Of a DNA stretch of 64,000 bases, positions 16,575 to 23,881 are shown in pieces (the stretch's first letter is position 1; every line of letters starts with the position of its first letter). The stretch is from Isoptericola sp. BMS4 (GTDB lineage Bacteria; Actinomycetota; Actinomycetes; Actinomycetales; Cellulomonadaceae). The translations under genes were made by a program, and so were the position numbers. The stretch is from positions 2,934,289-2,998,288 of the forward strand of contig NZ_SIRP01000001.1 of assembly GCF_011634835.1 (NCBI RefSeq), written 5' to 3'. The notes beneath the pieces were generated by a model. The model saw only the letters and a list, made by a program, of their open reading frames with translations. It searched no databases and was not told the DNA's origin.

Positions 16575-17906
16575 TCAGCGCGGCCGCACCAGGCGGGCGT
16601 GCAGCTGCATCGCCGAGACGTCGGTGAGCGAGGCGACCTGGTCGACGACGACGCGCAGCCGCTCGTCGTCGTCGGCCGCGGCGCGCCAGTCGGCCGCGAA
16701 CTGCGGCTCGAGCGCGACGGGCGCCCGGTCGGCCAGGACCTCGACCAGGTCCGCGATGATCTGCCGCTGCGCCCCGTAGAGGGGCTCGGCCTCACGGGGG
16801 GCCATGACGTAGGTGACGGCGACCCCCTTGAGCGCGAGGATCTCGTCCGCGGTCTCGTCCGGCACGACCAGCCGCGCCGTGTACCGCGTGAGCGGCCCGG
16901 GGCCGTAGACCTCGCGGGTGGCGTCCTGCGCCGACCCGCTGAACCGGCCGATGAGCTGGCTCGTGGCGTCCTTGAGCCGTGCCAGCGCCCGCCGCGACCC
17001 GTCGAAGTCGGTGACGAGGTACCCGGCGTCGCGCAGCCGGACCAGCGCGGCGTCGAGCGCGTCCGGGTCGTGCCAGTCGCCGTACCAGGCGCGCACGTGC
17101 TCGGCCACGCGGGCGCGCTCGTCCGCGTCGTCGAGCATGCGCAGGTCGAGGCGCCCGCCGACGACGGCGTCCTCGACGTCGTGCACGGAGTAGCTGATGT
17201 CGTCGGCGAGGTCCATCACCTGCGCCTCCATGCACCGCACCCGCCCGCGCGGCGCGCCCTGGCGCAGCCACGCGAAGACGGGGGCGTCGTCGGGGTACAC
17301 GCCGAACTTGGCCGTCGGGGCGCCGTCCGGGCGCGCCGGGCCGTCCCCGAGGGACCACGGGTACTTCACGGACGCGTCCAGGCTGGCGCGCGTGAGGTTC
17401 AGCCCCCGCGGGGTGCCGTCGTCGGCGAAGATCTTGGGCTCGAGCCGGGTGAGCAGCCGCAGCGTCTGCGCGTTGCCCTCGAACCCGCCGACCGGCGCGG
17501 CGACCTCCGCGAGCGCCCGCTCGCCGTTGTGGCCGAAGGGCGGGTGTCCGAGGTCGTGCGTGAGGCAGGCGGTGTCCACGAGATCGGGGTCGCAGCCGAG
17601 GGCGCGGCCCATCTCCCGGCCGACCTGCGCCACCTCCAGGGAGTGGGTCAGCCGGGTGCGCACGAAGTCGTCGCTGCCCGGCCCCAGCACCTGGGTCTTG
17701 GCCCCGAGGCGGCGCAGGCCGGACGAGTGCACGACGCGGGCTCGGTCCCGCTCGAAGGGGGTGCGCTCCTTGGACTTGGGCGGCTCGGCGAACCAGCGCT
17801 CGACGTCGTGGTCCGTGTAGGCGGTGGTGCCCACCTCGCCCGGCGCCGGGCTCGGGAACCTCCCGACCACGGTCGGGTCGAACGCGCCCTGCTCGAACGT
17901 CTGCAC
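16575..17906 (-). CDS. dgt: dGTP triphosphohydrolase
   Basis: Cleaves dGTP to deoxyguanosine and triphosphate and is an HD-domain phosphohydrolase. The metal-binding HD set is visible: TRLTHSLEVAQVGREMG, then CLTHDLGHPPFGHNGERAL, and the later Asp in MDLADDISYSVHDVEDA. The C-terminal antibiotic-binding-like helical part is complete. The length of 443 residues fits the actinobacterial type. Starts with GTG, 6 nt after a TACGCT hexamer. Its place near dnaG is conserved in actinobacteria. Confidence 0.95.
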   Translation of the reverse strand: MQTFEQGAFDPTVVGRFPSPAPGEVGTTAYTDHDVERWFAEPPKSKERTPFERDRARVVHSSGLRRLGAKTQVLGPGSDDFVRTRLTHSLEVAQVGREMGRALGCDPDLVDTACLTHDLGHPPFGHNGERALAEVAAPVGGFEGNAQTLRLLTRLEPKIFADDGTPRGLNLTRASLDASVKYPWSLGDGPARPDGAPTAKFGVYPDDAPVFAWLRQGAPRGRVRCMEAQVMDLADDISYSVHDVEDAVVGGRLDLRMLDDADERARVAEHVRAWYGDWHDPDALDAALVRLRDAGYLVTDFDGSRRALARLKDATSQLIGRFSGSAQDATREVYGPGPLTRYTARLVVPDETADEILALKGVAVTYVMAPREAEPLYGAQRQIIADLVEVLADRAPVALEPQFAADWRAAADDDERLRVVVDQVASLTDVSAMQLHARLVRPR

Positions 17907-17919
17907 GGGCCCAGCGTAG

Positions 17920-18366
17920 TCAGGCGCTCTGACGCTCCGGCACCGTGCGGGCGGCCCGGCGGCCGAGGAGCAGGTGGTCGACGCCGAGGCGACCGGAGCC
18001 GACGGCGGCCAGCAGCAGCGACGCGGCGCCGAGCACGAGCACGAGCTCGTAGCCGCCCTGGTCGACGAACAGGCCGTTGCCGGCGTGCACGAAGGCGAAC
18101 GCGCCGATCATGTTCAGCGTCAGCAGCGCGCCGGCCACGGGGACCAGCAGGCCCAGGACGAGCGCGGCGCCGCCGACGAGCTCGACGAGCGCGGCGAACC
18201 AGGCGGCCGCCGCGGGCGCGGGGACGCCCACCTGCTCGAAGAACGCGGCGGTGCCGTCGATACCGTTGGTGACCAGCTTCTGCCAGCCGTGGGCGACGAA
18301 GACGGCGCCGACGGCGACGCGGGCGAGGAGAATGGCGAGGTCACGGAGCGCGGCGGGGAGGGTCAT
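17920..18366 (-). CDS. DoxX family membrane protein
   Basis: A 148-residue protein with four membrane helices (LARVAVGAVFVAHGWQKL, WFAALVELVGGAALVLGLLV, ALLTLNMIGAFAFVHAG, ELVLVLGAASLLLAAVG). The DoxX hallmark AHGWQKL is present, followed by a short basic tail. DoxX proteins take part in redox or thiol-stress functions of the membrane in actinobacteria; the exact role is unknown. Divergent from a MarR regulator, with two TTGTCGCGACAA-type boxes in the shared promoter, so it is probably repressed by it. The ATG at 18366 is chosen. Confidence 0.85.
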   Translation of the reverse strand: MTLPAALRDLAILLARVAVGAVFVAHGWQKLVTNGIDGTAAFFEQVGVPAPAAAAWFAALVELVGGAALVLGLLVPVAGALLTLNMIGAFAFVHAGNGLFVDQGGYELVLVLGAASLLLAAVGSGRLGVDHLLLGRRAARTVPERQSA

Positions 18367-18396
18367 CGGTTCCTCTCGAGCGGGGCGGGAGCATTT

Positions 18397-18443
18397 GGTT
18401 GTTGCGACAACCGAAACCCTACCCGCGATGCTTGTCGCGACAA
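18397..18443. promoter_or_regulatory. Two probable MarR operators
   Basis: Two dyads lie in the divergent doxX/marR intergenic region. One is GGTTGTTGCGACAACC (18397-18412, imperfect at the centre). The other is TTGTCGCGACAA (18432-18443, a perfect 12-bp palindrome). They share TTGT-N4-ACAA, and their centres are about 33 bp (three helical turns) apart. This fits one MarR dimer at each promoter. Confidence 0.7.
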
Positions 18444-18464
18444 CTGTTTCGAAGGAGGAGTCTC

Positions 18465-18971
18465 GTGACCGAGGAGGTGCCCTGGCTCGACCGGCGCCAG
18501 CTCCAGGCATGGGTGCGCCTGGCCGCGGTCCTCGACCTGCTGCCAGGGGTGCTGGACGGGCAGCTGCGCCGCGACGCCGACATCACCGAGTTCGAGTACT
18601 ACGTGCTCGCGATGGTGTCGGAGTCCGAGACCCGCACGCTGCGGATGACCGAGCTGGCCCGCGGGACCAACGCGACGCTCCCCCGGCTGTCGCACGTCGT
18701 GAGCCGACTCGAGGGCCGCGGGCTCGTGCGCCGCGAGCGCTGCCCCGACGACGGCCGGTCGACGAACGCGCACCTCACCGACGACGGCTGGGCGCTCGTG
18801 GTCGCCGCCGCCCCCGGGCACGTGCGCACCGTGCGCGACCACGTGATCGACGCGCTCTCCGACGAGCAGGTCGACCAGCTGGCCGAGATCTGCGAGGCCG
18901 TCCTGGGACGGCTCGACCCGTCGGGGTCGATGGCCGTGACCTACCACCGCTACGACGACCCGCCGGGCTGA
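18465..18971 (+). CDS. MarR family transcriptional regulator
   Basis: A 168-residue winged-helix repressor. The DNA-binding region is TLRMTELARGTNATLPRLSHVVSRLEGRGLVRRERCPDDGRSTNAHLTDDG, with the beta-wing DDGRST (quoted in pieces of one continuous domain at about residues 60-110). Long helices at both ends form the dimer. GTG 18465 follows GAAGGAGGAG at ideal spacing. It is divergent from doxX with two palindromes between, so it probably represses both genes and responds to a small-molecule or redox signal. No conserved cysteine pair for redox sensing is obvious. Confidence 0.88.
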   Translation: MTEEVPWLDRRQLQAWVRLAAVLDLLPGVLDGQLRRDADITEFEYYVLAMVSESETRTLRMTELARGTNATLPRLSHVVSRLEGRGLVRRERCPDDGRSTNAHLTDDGWALVVAAAPGHVRTVRDHVIDALSDEQVDQLAEICEAVLGRLDPSGSMAVTYHRYDDPPG

Positions 18972-18983
18972 ACGGGCCCGTCG

Positions 18984-19739
18984 TCAGCCGACCGGCTGCA
19001 GCCCCCGGTACACGGCGGTGCGCAGCTCACGCGCCCACGGCTCGTACTGCGGCATCCCGACCTCGCGCGCCACGGCCAGCTCCGCCTCCACGTCGTACGG
19101 CACCCGGACGATCTGCAGCCCGAACGGCCCCGGCTCCGCCGCGCCCGGCACGCCCTCGAGGACCACGTAGCTCGCGCTCGGCTCGTCGATCGCGTTGCCG
19201 ACACTGCCGGTGTTGAAGAGCGTGCGGCCCTGATGGACGTCCACGAACGCCTGGTGGATGTCGCCGTACCCGACGACGTCCGGCTCGGGCCCCGGGCCCG
19301 TGAGGGCGGTCGCGGCGAACATGCCGTGGAACTCGGCGCGCGTGTGCTGTCGCTTCACCCGCGTGTGCACGCTCGACGCCGAGGCGTGGAACAGCCGGAC
19401 GCGGCGCCCGGACAGCAGCAGGTCATGGCTCAGCGGCTTGCCGGCCAGCCGGGCGCGCTGGTCGGCGCGCAGCTCGTCGCGCCACCAGACCATCTCGGCG
19501 GGCCCGTCGTCACTGATCCCGGGCAGGAAGTCGTCCCAGTTGCCGCGGACGTCGACCTCGCAGACCTCCCGCAGCCGGTCGACGACGGCGCGCCCGCGGG
19601 GCCCCTTGCCGGCGTCGTCGCCGAGGTTGATCACGCGCTCGATCCCGCGCGCCGCGACGTCCGCCAGCACGGCCTCCAGCGCGGTGAGGTTCCCGTGCAC
19701 GTCGGAGAGCACGGCGACGCGTTCCAGGTCCGGAGCCAC
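18984..19739 (-). CDS. Metallophosphoesterase family protein
   Basis: A 251-residue cytoplasmic phosphoesterase of the YfcE/MJ0936-like type. The two-metal centre is built from SDVHGNLTALEAV (residues 12-24), NLGDDAGKGP, VDVRGNWDDF and later YGDIHQAFV with NTGSVGNA. The substrate is not known; relatives cleave phosphodiesters or phosphoprotein bonds. The start is GTG, and GAGCAT lies 6 nt upstream. It converges with marR, 12 nt apart. Confidence 0.85.
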   Translation of the reverse strand: MAPDLERVAVLSDVHGNLTALEAVLADVAARGIERVINLGDDAGKGPRGRAVVDRLREVCEVDVRGNWDDFLPGISDDGPAEMVWWRDELRADQRARLAGKPLSHDLLLSGRRVRLFHASASSVHTRVKRQHTRAEFHGMFAATALTGPGPEPDVVGYGDIHQAFVDVHQGRTLFNTGSVGNAIDEPSASYVVLEGVPGAAEPGPFGLQIVRVPYDVEAELAVAREVGMPQYEPWARELRTAVYRGLQPVG

Positions 19740-19781
19740 GCCACGATGCTCCCACGCAGGTCAAGGACCCGCGTGGCGTCG

Positions 19782-20291
19782 TCAGGCCTCTCGCTCGAGC
19801 ACTCCCCGCACGTACGCGATCTGCGCCGCGTGCTGCAGCGAGTCGACCGCGACGCTCACCAGGCGCACGCCGAGGGTCACCGGCGGGTCCCACGCCCGGT
19901 CGACGACGGCGTCGAGGTCGGCGTCCGCGAGGCCCGCGAGCACGTCGAGGGACTCGGCGTGGACCGCGTCGACGTACCCGAGCAGCAACGCTGCGGGCGC
20001 CACGACCCGCGCGACGTCCTCGGGGGTGTGCCCGTACCCGGTGTCGTCGGGGCCGAACGGGACGTCGAACCGCTCGTCCCAGCCGCCGGCGGTCCAGACC
20101 TGGGGGCGCCCGACGGCGGCCGCGACCTGGACGTCCTGGTCGCGCCCGATGTGCCAGGCCAGCCAGGCGATCGTGTTGGCGCCGGGGTCGAGTCGCCGCG
20201 TCAGGGCGGCGTCGTCCAGCCCGCGGACGGCGCGGCGCACCGTGGGGCCGACGCGGGAGTACAGGTCCTGCAGCACTGCGACACCGTGCAT
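19782..20291 (-). CDS. DinB-like mycothiol transferase (DUF664)
   Basis: A 169-residue four-helix-bundle protein of the DinB/DUF664 group, which in actinobacteria includes mycothiol-dependent S-transferases. It contains the metal-site pattern NTIAWLAWHIGRDQDVQV and a C-terminal His in VDSLQHAAQIAYVRG. The ATG at 20291 has GGAGGA 7-8 nt upstream; the frame is open 20 codons further. The thiol co-substrate assignment rests on the family and host, not on a residue seen here. It stands alone between the phosphoesterase and the GH13 gene. Confidence 0.8.
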   Translation of the reverse strand: MHGVAVLQDLYSRVGPTVRRAVRGLDDAALTRRLDPGANTIAWLAWHIGRDQDVQVAAAVGRPQVWTAGGWDERFDVPFGPDDTGYGHTPEDVARVVAPAALLLGYVDAVHAESLDVLAGLADADLDAVVDRAWDPPVTLGVRLVSVAVDSLQHAAQIAYVRGVLEREA

Positions 20292-20363
20292 CGCGGCATC
20301 CTCCGTGGCTCGCTCGGATACTGGTCCGACCACGGTGCCACACCGTGTCACCGGGTCACCGGG

Positions 20364-22223
20364 TCACCGCAGGCGCCACACGCCCACCGCGGGGCCGTCG
20401 CCGGCCACGCGGAGCCCGTCCGCCGCGACGTCGAGGGCGACGTCGCCGTACAGCCGCTCCGGCGCCGCCCCGGGCGACAGCAGGTGCCGCGGCAGGGTCG
20501 AGCCGGCCCACGGGGCACGGGCCAGGACGACGAGCACCCGCTCGCCGGGCGTCTCGCGCAGGTACGCCACGGCGTCGTCCTCCACGACGGCCCAGCGCAG
20601 CCCGCCGTCGCGCAGGGCAGGCACGCCCGAGCGCAGCGCGGACAGGCGCCGGTAGACCTCCAGCGTCGCGGCGTCCCAGCGCGGGCCGCCGACCGCGGCC
20701 TGGTCCCAGGCCATGGTGGTGCGGCCGTGCTCGCCGTTGGTCCCGGTCGCGCCGACCTCGTCGCCCGCGAACACGACAGGGGTCCCGGGATAGGTGAACA
20801 GCAGGCCGGCGGCCACCTCGACCAGCTCGGGCGAGCCGACGAGCGACCGCAGCCGCGGCGTGTCGTGCGAACCCAGCAGGTTCCACTGCGCCGCCGTGAC
20901 CTGCCACGGCACCAGAGCCGCGAACTCCCGCATCGCGGCCACCATGGCCGACGCCGGACGGCGGGGCACCGGCACGGGCAGGTCGAGGAAGGGCACGTCG
21001 TTGCCCTCCGGCACGAGCCACGACCACGCCGGCCGCGTGAAGCCCGCGTAGTTCATGTTGGCGTGCCACCCGGCGCCGTCCAGGTCGCCGGACGCGTCGT
21101 GGAAGTGCTCCGCGACCAGGGCCGCGTCCGGCCGCTCGGCGACCAGCCGCTCGCGCAGCGCCCGCGCGACGGCGTGCGCCCGGTCGGCGCTCCCCCGCCG
21201 CCCGGTCATGTTCGCCACGTCGACCCGCCAGCCGTCCAGGGCGTACGGCTCGCGCAGCCAGCGCGCCAGCACGGCGTCGTCGCCGGTGACCATGTGGCGC
21301 CACGTCTCGTCGCTGCCCCAGTCCAGCTTGGGCAGCGACCCGTGCCCCAGCCAGCCCACGTACCCGGGGACGCCGTCACGGTGGACGACGTCGGGGCCCG
21401 CCGCCTCCCACAGGTACATGCCGTGCTCGGGCGAGGCGGGGTCGGCCAGCGCCCGGGCGAACCACTCGTGGCCGTCGCCGGTGTGGTTCGTGGTGACGTC
21501 GCCCATGAGCCGCATCCCGCGGGCGTGCACCGCGTGGGCCAGCCGCGCGTAGGCCTCGTCCCCGCCGAGCAGCGGGTCGACGTGGTCGAAGGTGGACGCG
21601 TCGTAGCGATGGTTCGACCGGCCCGGGAACACGGGTGTGAGGTAGAGGGTGCGCACGCCGAGGGCCTGGAGGTGGTCGAGGTGGCGGGCGATCCCGTCGA
21701 GGTCTCCCCCGTACAGCTGCGTGCCGGCGAGCGGGCCGGCGCCGGCGGGCTCGTCGTCCCAGGCGGCGGGCACGGCCCAGTCCGGCGCCTCGCGCCCGCC
21801 GGCCGCGGCCGAGCGCGCGAACCGGTCCGGGAAGACCTGGTAGGCCGGCCCGTCCGTCAGCCACGACGGTGCCGGGGCGTGCGTGGTGAGCCGGAAGTCG
21901 GCGGCGTCGGGGACCTCCCGGTCGTGCAGGCCCGTGCCGTTCAGCCACCGGTACCCACCGGGCACGTCCAGGAAGAACCGGTACCGCGTGACGGGGTGGT
22001 GCACCACGACGTCAGCCGCGTACCAGTCCTCGTGCGCGTCGCCGCCGTCGTGGCGCGCGGGCTCCATCCGGGGCTCGCCGTCGCGCACGGTGCGCAGGCG
22101 CACGTCCCGCACGCCCGCGCCCTTGGGCACGCGCACGCGCACGGTCACCTCGTCGCCGAGGGCGGGCGTGGTGTCCGGGACGAACAGGGCGGACCCGTCG
22201 TGATGGGGGTCGTCGAGCAGCAT
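20364..22223 (-). CDS. GH13 alpha-glucanase, neopullulanase/cyclomaltodextrinase-like
   Basis: A 619-residue cytoplasmic glycoside hydrolase. The N-terminal 130 residues form a CBM34-like beta domain (VTVRVRVPKGAGVRDVRLRT, YRFFLDVPGGYRWLNGTG). The (beta/alpha)8 barrel has the four GH13 regions: DVTTNH; GWRVDVAN (nucleophile Asp); ALVAEHFH (acid/base Glu); and LLGSHDTPR (transition-state Asp). A C-terminal beta domain ends the protein. It probably breaks down imported maltodextrins or cyclodextrins delivered by the adjacent malEFG importer. The ATG at 22223 follows GGGAGAGGC. A 21-bp inverted repeat lies just upstream. Confidence 0.9.
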   Translation of the reverse strand: MLLDDPHHDGSALFVPDTTPALGDEVTVRVRVPKGAGVRDVRLRTVRDGEPRMEPARHDGGDAHEDWYAADVVVHHPVTRYRFFLDVPGGYRWLNGTGLHDREVPDAADFRLTTHAPAPSWLTDGPAYQVFPDRFARSAAAGGREAPDWAVPAAWDDEPAGAGPLAGTQLYGGDLDGIARHLDHLQALGVRTLYLTPVFPGRSNHRYDASTFDHVDPLLGGDEAYARLAHAVHARGMRLMGDVTTNHTGDGHEWFARALADPASPEHGMYLWEAAGPDVVHRDGVPGYVGWLGHGSLPKLDWGSDETWRHMVTGDDAVLARWLREPYALDGWRVDVANMTGRRGSADRAHAVARALRERLVAERPDAALVAEHFHDASGDLDGAGWHANMNYAGFTRPAWSWLVPEGNDVPFLDLPVPVPRRPASAMVAAMREFAALVPWQVTAAQWNLLGSHDTPRLRSLVGSPELVEVAAGLLFTYPGTPVVFAGDEVGATGTNGEHGRTTMAWDQAAVGGPRWDAATLEVYRRLSALRSGVPALRDGGLRWAVVEDDAVAYLRETPGERVLVVLARAPWAGSTLPRHLLSPGAAPERLYGDVALDVAADGLRVAGDGPAVGVWRLR

Positions 22224-22234
22224 GCCTCTCCCGT

Positions 22235-22291
22235 CGGTGGTTCTGACTCCGTACGCTATGAGCCGCATTCCGTACGGAATCAGAACCACCG
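22235..22291. repeat. Inverted repeat between gerW and the GH13 gene
   Basis: Arms of 21 nt (22235-22255 and 22271-22291) match with one mismatch and are separated by 15 nt. Inside the right half is a perfect 14-bp palindrome, ATTCCGTACGGAAT (22268-22281). Both flanking genes are on the minus strand, so the element could terminate gerW, or act as an operator in the GH13 promoter. Confidence 0.6.
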
Positions 22292-22322
22292 GCCCCGGTC
22301 CGGGACCGCGCGATACCGTACG

Positions 22323-22886
22323 TCAGCGGCGACGCCGGCCGAGCGCCCAGCCGAGGGCGAGCGCGGCCGCGATCCCGACGGCCTGGCCGCCGAGGATCAC
22401 CTTGTTGAGGTCGAGCACCGGCTGCCACCGGGTCCCCTCCGCGGAGACCACGAAGACGCCGATCGGCTTGACGCGCAGGCCGTAGCCGCCGCCACCCCCA
22501 CCGCCGGAGCCGGAGCCCTCGCCGTGGGCCTCCCCCTTGGCCTCGCCCTCGGTCTCCCCGGAGGCGTCGCCACCCGTGCTCCCGGTGTCGGGGCCACCCT
22601 CGGCGGGCGCCTCGGAGGACCCGACACGGAACGAGCGCTTCCACTCGGGCAGGGCCCCCTTGCCGGAGCCGCGCCCGGTGCCCCCGGCGGAGCCGGAGCC
22701 CGCACCCGTGCCGGCGCCACCGCCGGATCCCGTGCCGATGCCGCCCCACACCTTGGCGACGGGGACGATGAGCTGGCCTTCGTGCTGGTAGGGCTCCCCG
22801 TACGCACGGCGTACGGAGAACGAGTCGTCGGCGGCGTCGGTGAGCCGCCCCAGGTCCGGTGCGTAGCTGCGCGGGTCGTCGGTCAT
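22323..22886 (-). CDS. GerW (YtfJ) family sporulation-type protein
   Basis: A 187-residue protein. The N-terminus carries the GerW/YtfJ pattern (DSFSVRRAYGEPYQHEGQLIVPVAKVWGGIG). It is followed by a long Gly/Ser-rich low-complexity section (about residues 50-140, including a run of eight Gly). Then comes the conserved LRVKPIGVFVVSAEGTRWQPV and a single C-terminal membrane helix with a basic end (GIAAALALGWALGRRRR). In Bacillus the family acts in spore germination; in non-sporulating actinobacteria its role is unknown. It is placed inside a maltodextrin island. An ATG start lies 7 nt after a TAGCCT hexamer. Confidence 0.8.
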   Translation of the reverse strand: MTDDPRSYAPDLGRLTDAADDSFSVRRAYGEPYQHEGQLIVPVAKVWGGIGTGSGGGAGTGAGSGSAGGTGRGSGKGALPEWKRSFRVGSSEAPAEGGPDTGSTGGDASGETEGEAKGEAHGEGSGSGGGGGGGYGLRVKPIGVFVVSAEGTRWQPVLDLNKVILGGQAVGIAAALALGWALGRRRR

Positions 22887-22913
22887 GTCGTTCAGGCTAT
22901 GGCCCCGGTGTGA

Positions 22914-22940
22914 CCGGCGCCACGGTGAAACCGGCGCCGG
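22914..22940 (-). terminator. Probable terminator of the malEFG operon
   Basis: An 8-bp inverted repeat CCGGCGCC...GGCGCCGG (22914-22921 with 22933-22940) lies 17 nt downstream of the malG stop codon and upstream of gerW. Confidence 0.5.
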
Positions 22941-22957
22941 CCACCCGGGAGCCGGCG

Positions 22958-23881
22958 TCAGCCCTTCACCGACCCCGCGGTGAGGCCGCCCACGATGTAC
23001 TTCTGCAGGAACAGGAACAGCGCGAGCACCGGGATCGCCGAGAGCACCGCCCCGGCGGCGAACAGACCCCAGTTCGCCTCCAGCAGGGAGGACACCCAGC
23101 CGTACAGGCCCACGGCCAGCGTCCAGTTCTGCTCCGAGGTGAGCATCACCCGCGCGAGGATCCACTCCCCGAACGTCGAGATGAAGCTCAGCAGCGCCAC
23201 CACGGCCAGGATCGGCGACACGAGCCGCAGGATGATCGTCCAGTAGATCTGCGCGTGCGTGGCGCCGTCGATCTTCGCGGCCTCGTCGAGCTCGCGCGGC
23301 ACGGTGTTGAAGAACCCGTACATGAGGAACGTGTTCACCCCGAGCGCACCGCCGAGGTAGACGCAGATCAGCGCCACCTTGGAGTTCAGCCCGAGCAGCG
23401 GGAACACCTCGCCGAGGGAGATGAGCAGCAGGAAGATCGCCACGAAGGCGAGCATCTGCGGAAACATCTGGATGATGAGCAGCGCCGTGAGGCCGGACCG
23501 GCGCCCGGCGAAGCGGAACCGGCTGAACGCGTACGCGGCCGCCGCGCCCATGAGCACGGTGCCCACCGCCGTGGCGACGCCGATCTGCAGCGTGTTCGCC
23601 ATCCAGCTCCAGAACTCCGTGGCCGACAGGCCGGCGTAGTTCGCGCCGGAGACCTCCGCGAACAGCTCGTTCGACCCCGTCAGCGTCCCCGACGAGGACA
23701 GCGAGGCCGAGACCACGTACACGAGGGGGAAGACCGCGTACAGCACGGCCACGACGCCCACCACGTGCCGCCACCCCAGCTCGCGGGCCCATCGCCCGGG
23801 CCGCATGCGCCCGCGCAGCTCCTGCTCGGGCGCGGCCGCTTGCGGCGACCGTGTCGCCGGTGTCGCACGGACCGTCGTCAT
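22958..23881 (-). CDS. malG: Maltodextrin ABC transporter permease MalG
   Basis: Inner-membrane permease of a carbohydrate importer, 307 residues with six helices. The EAA loop that docks the ATPase is seen as ELDEAAKIDGATHAQIYWTIILRLVSP, and the protein ends in LQKYIVGGLTAGSVKG, the typical MalG tail. It overlaps malF by an ATGA. The ATPase (MsmK/MalK type) is not encoded here, as is usual in actinobacteria, where a shared MsiK-like ATPase serves several importers. Confidence 0.93.
   Translation of the reverse strand: MTTVRATPATRSPQAAAPEQELRGRMRPGRWARELGWRHVVGVVAVLYAVFPLVYVVSASLSSSGTLTGSNELFAEVSGANYAGLSATEFWSWMANTLQIGVATAVGTVLMGAAAAYAFSRFRFAGRRSGLTALLIIQMFPQMLAFVAIFLLLISLGEVFPLLGLNSKVALICVYLGGALGVNTFLMYGFFNTVPRELDEAAKIDGATHAQIYWTIILRLVSPILAVVALLSFISTFGEWILARVMLTSEQNWTLAVGLYGWVSSLLEANWGLFAAGAVLSAIPVLALFLFLQKYIVGGLTAGSVKG

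Noticed and set aside
19233-22913. A very long open frame on the plus strand (about 1,200 codons).
   Set aside because: It is the antisense shadow of the phosphoesterase, DinB, GH13 and gerW genes; its translation is low-complexity Arg/Gly/Ala-rich sequence without domains.
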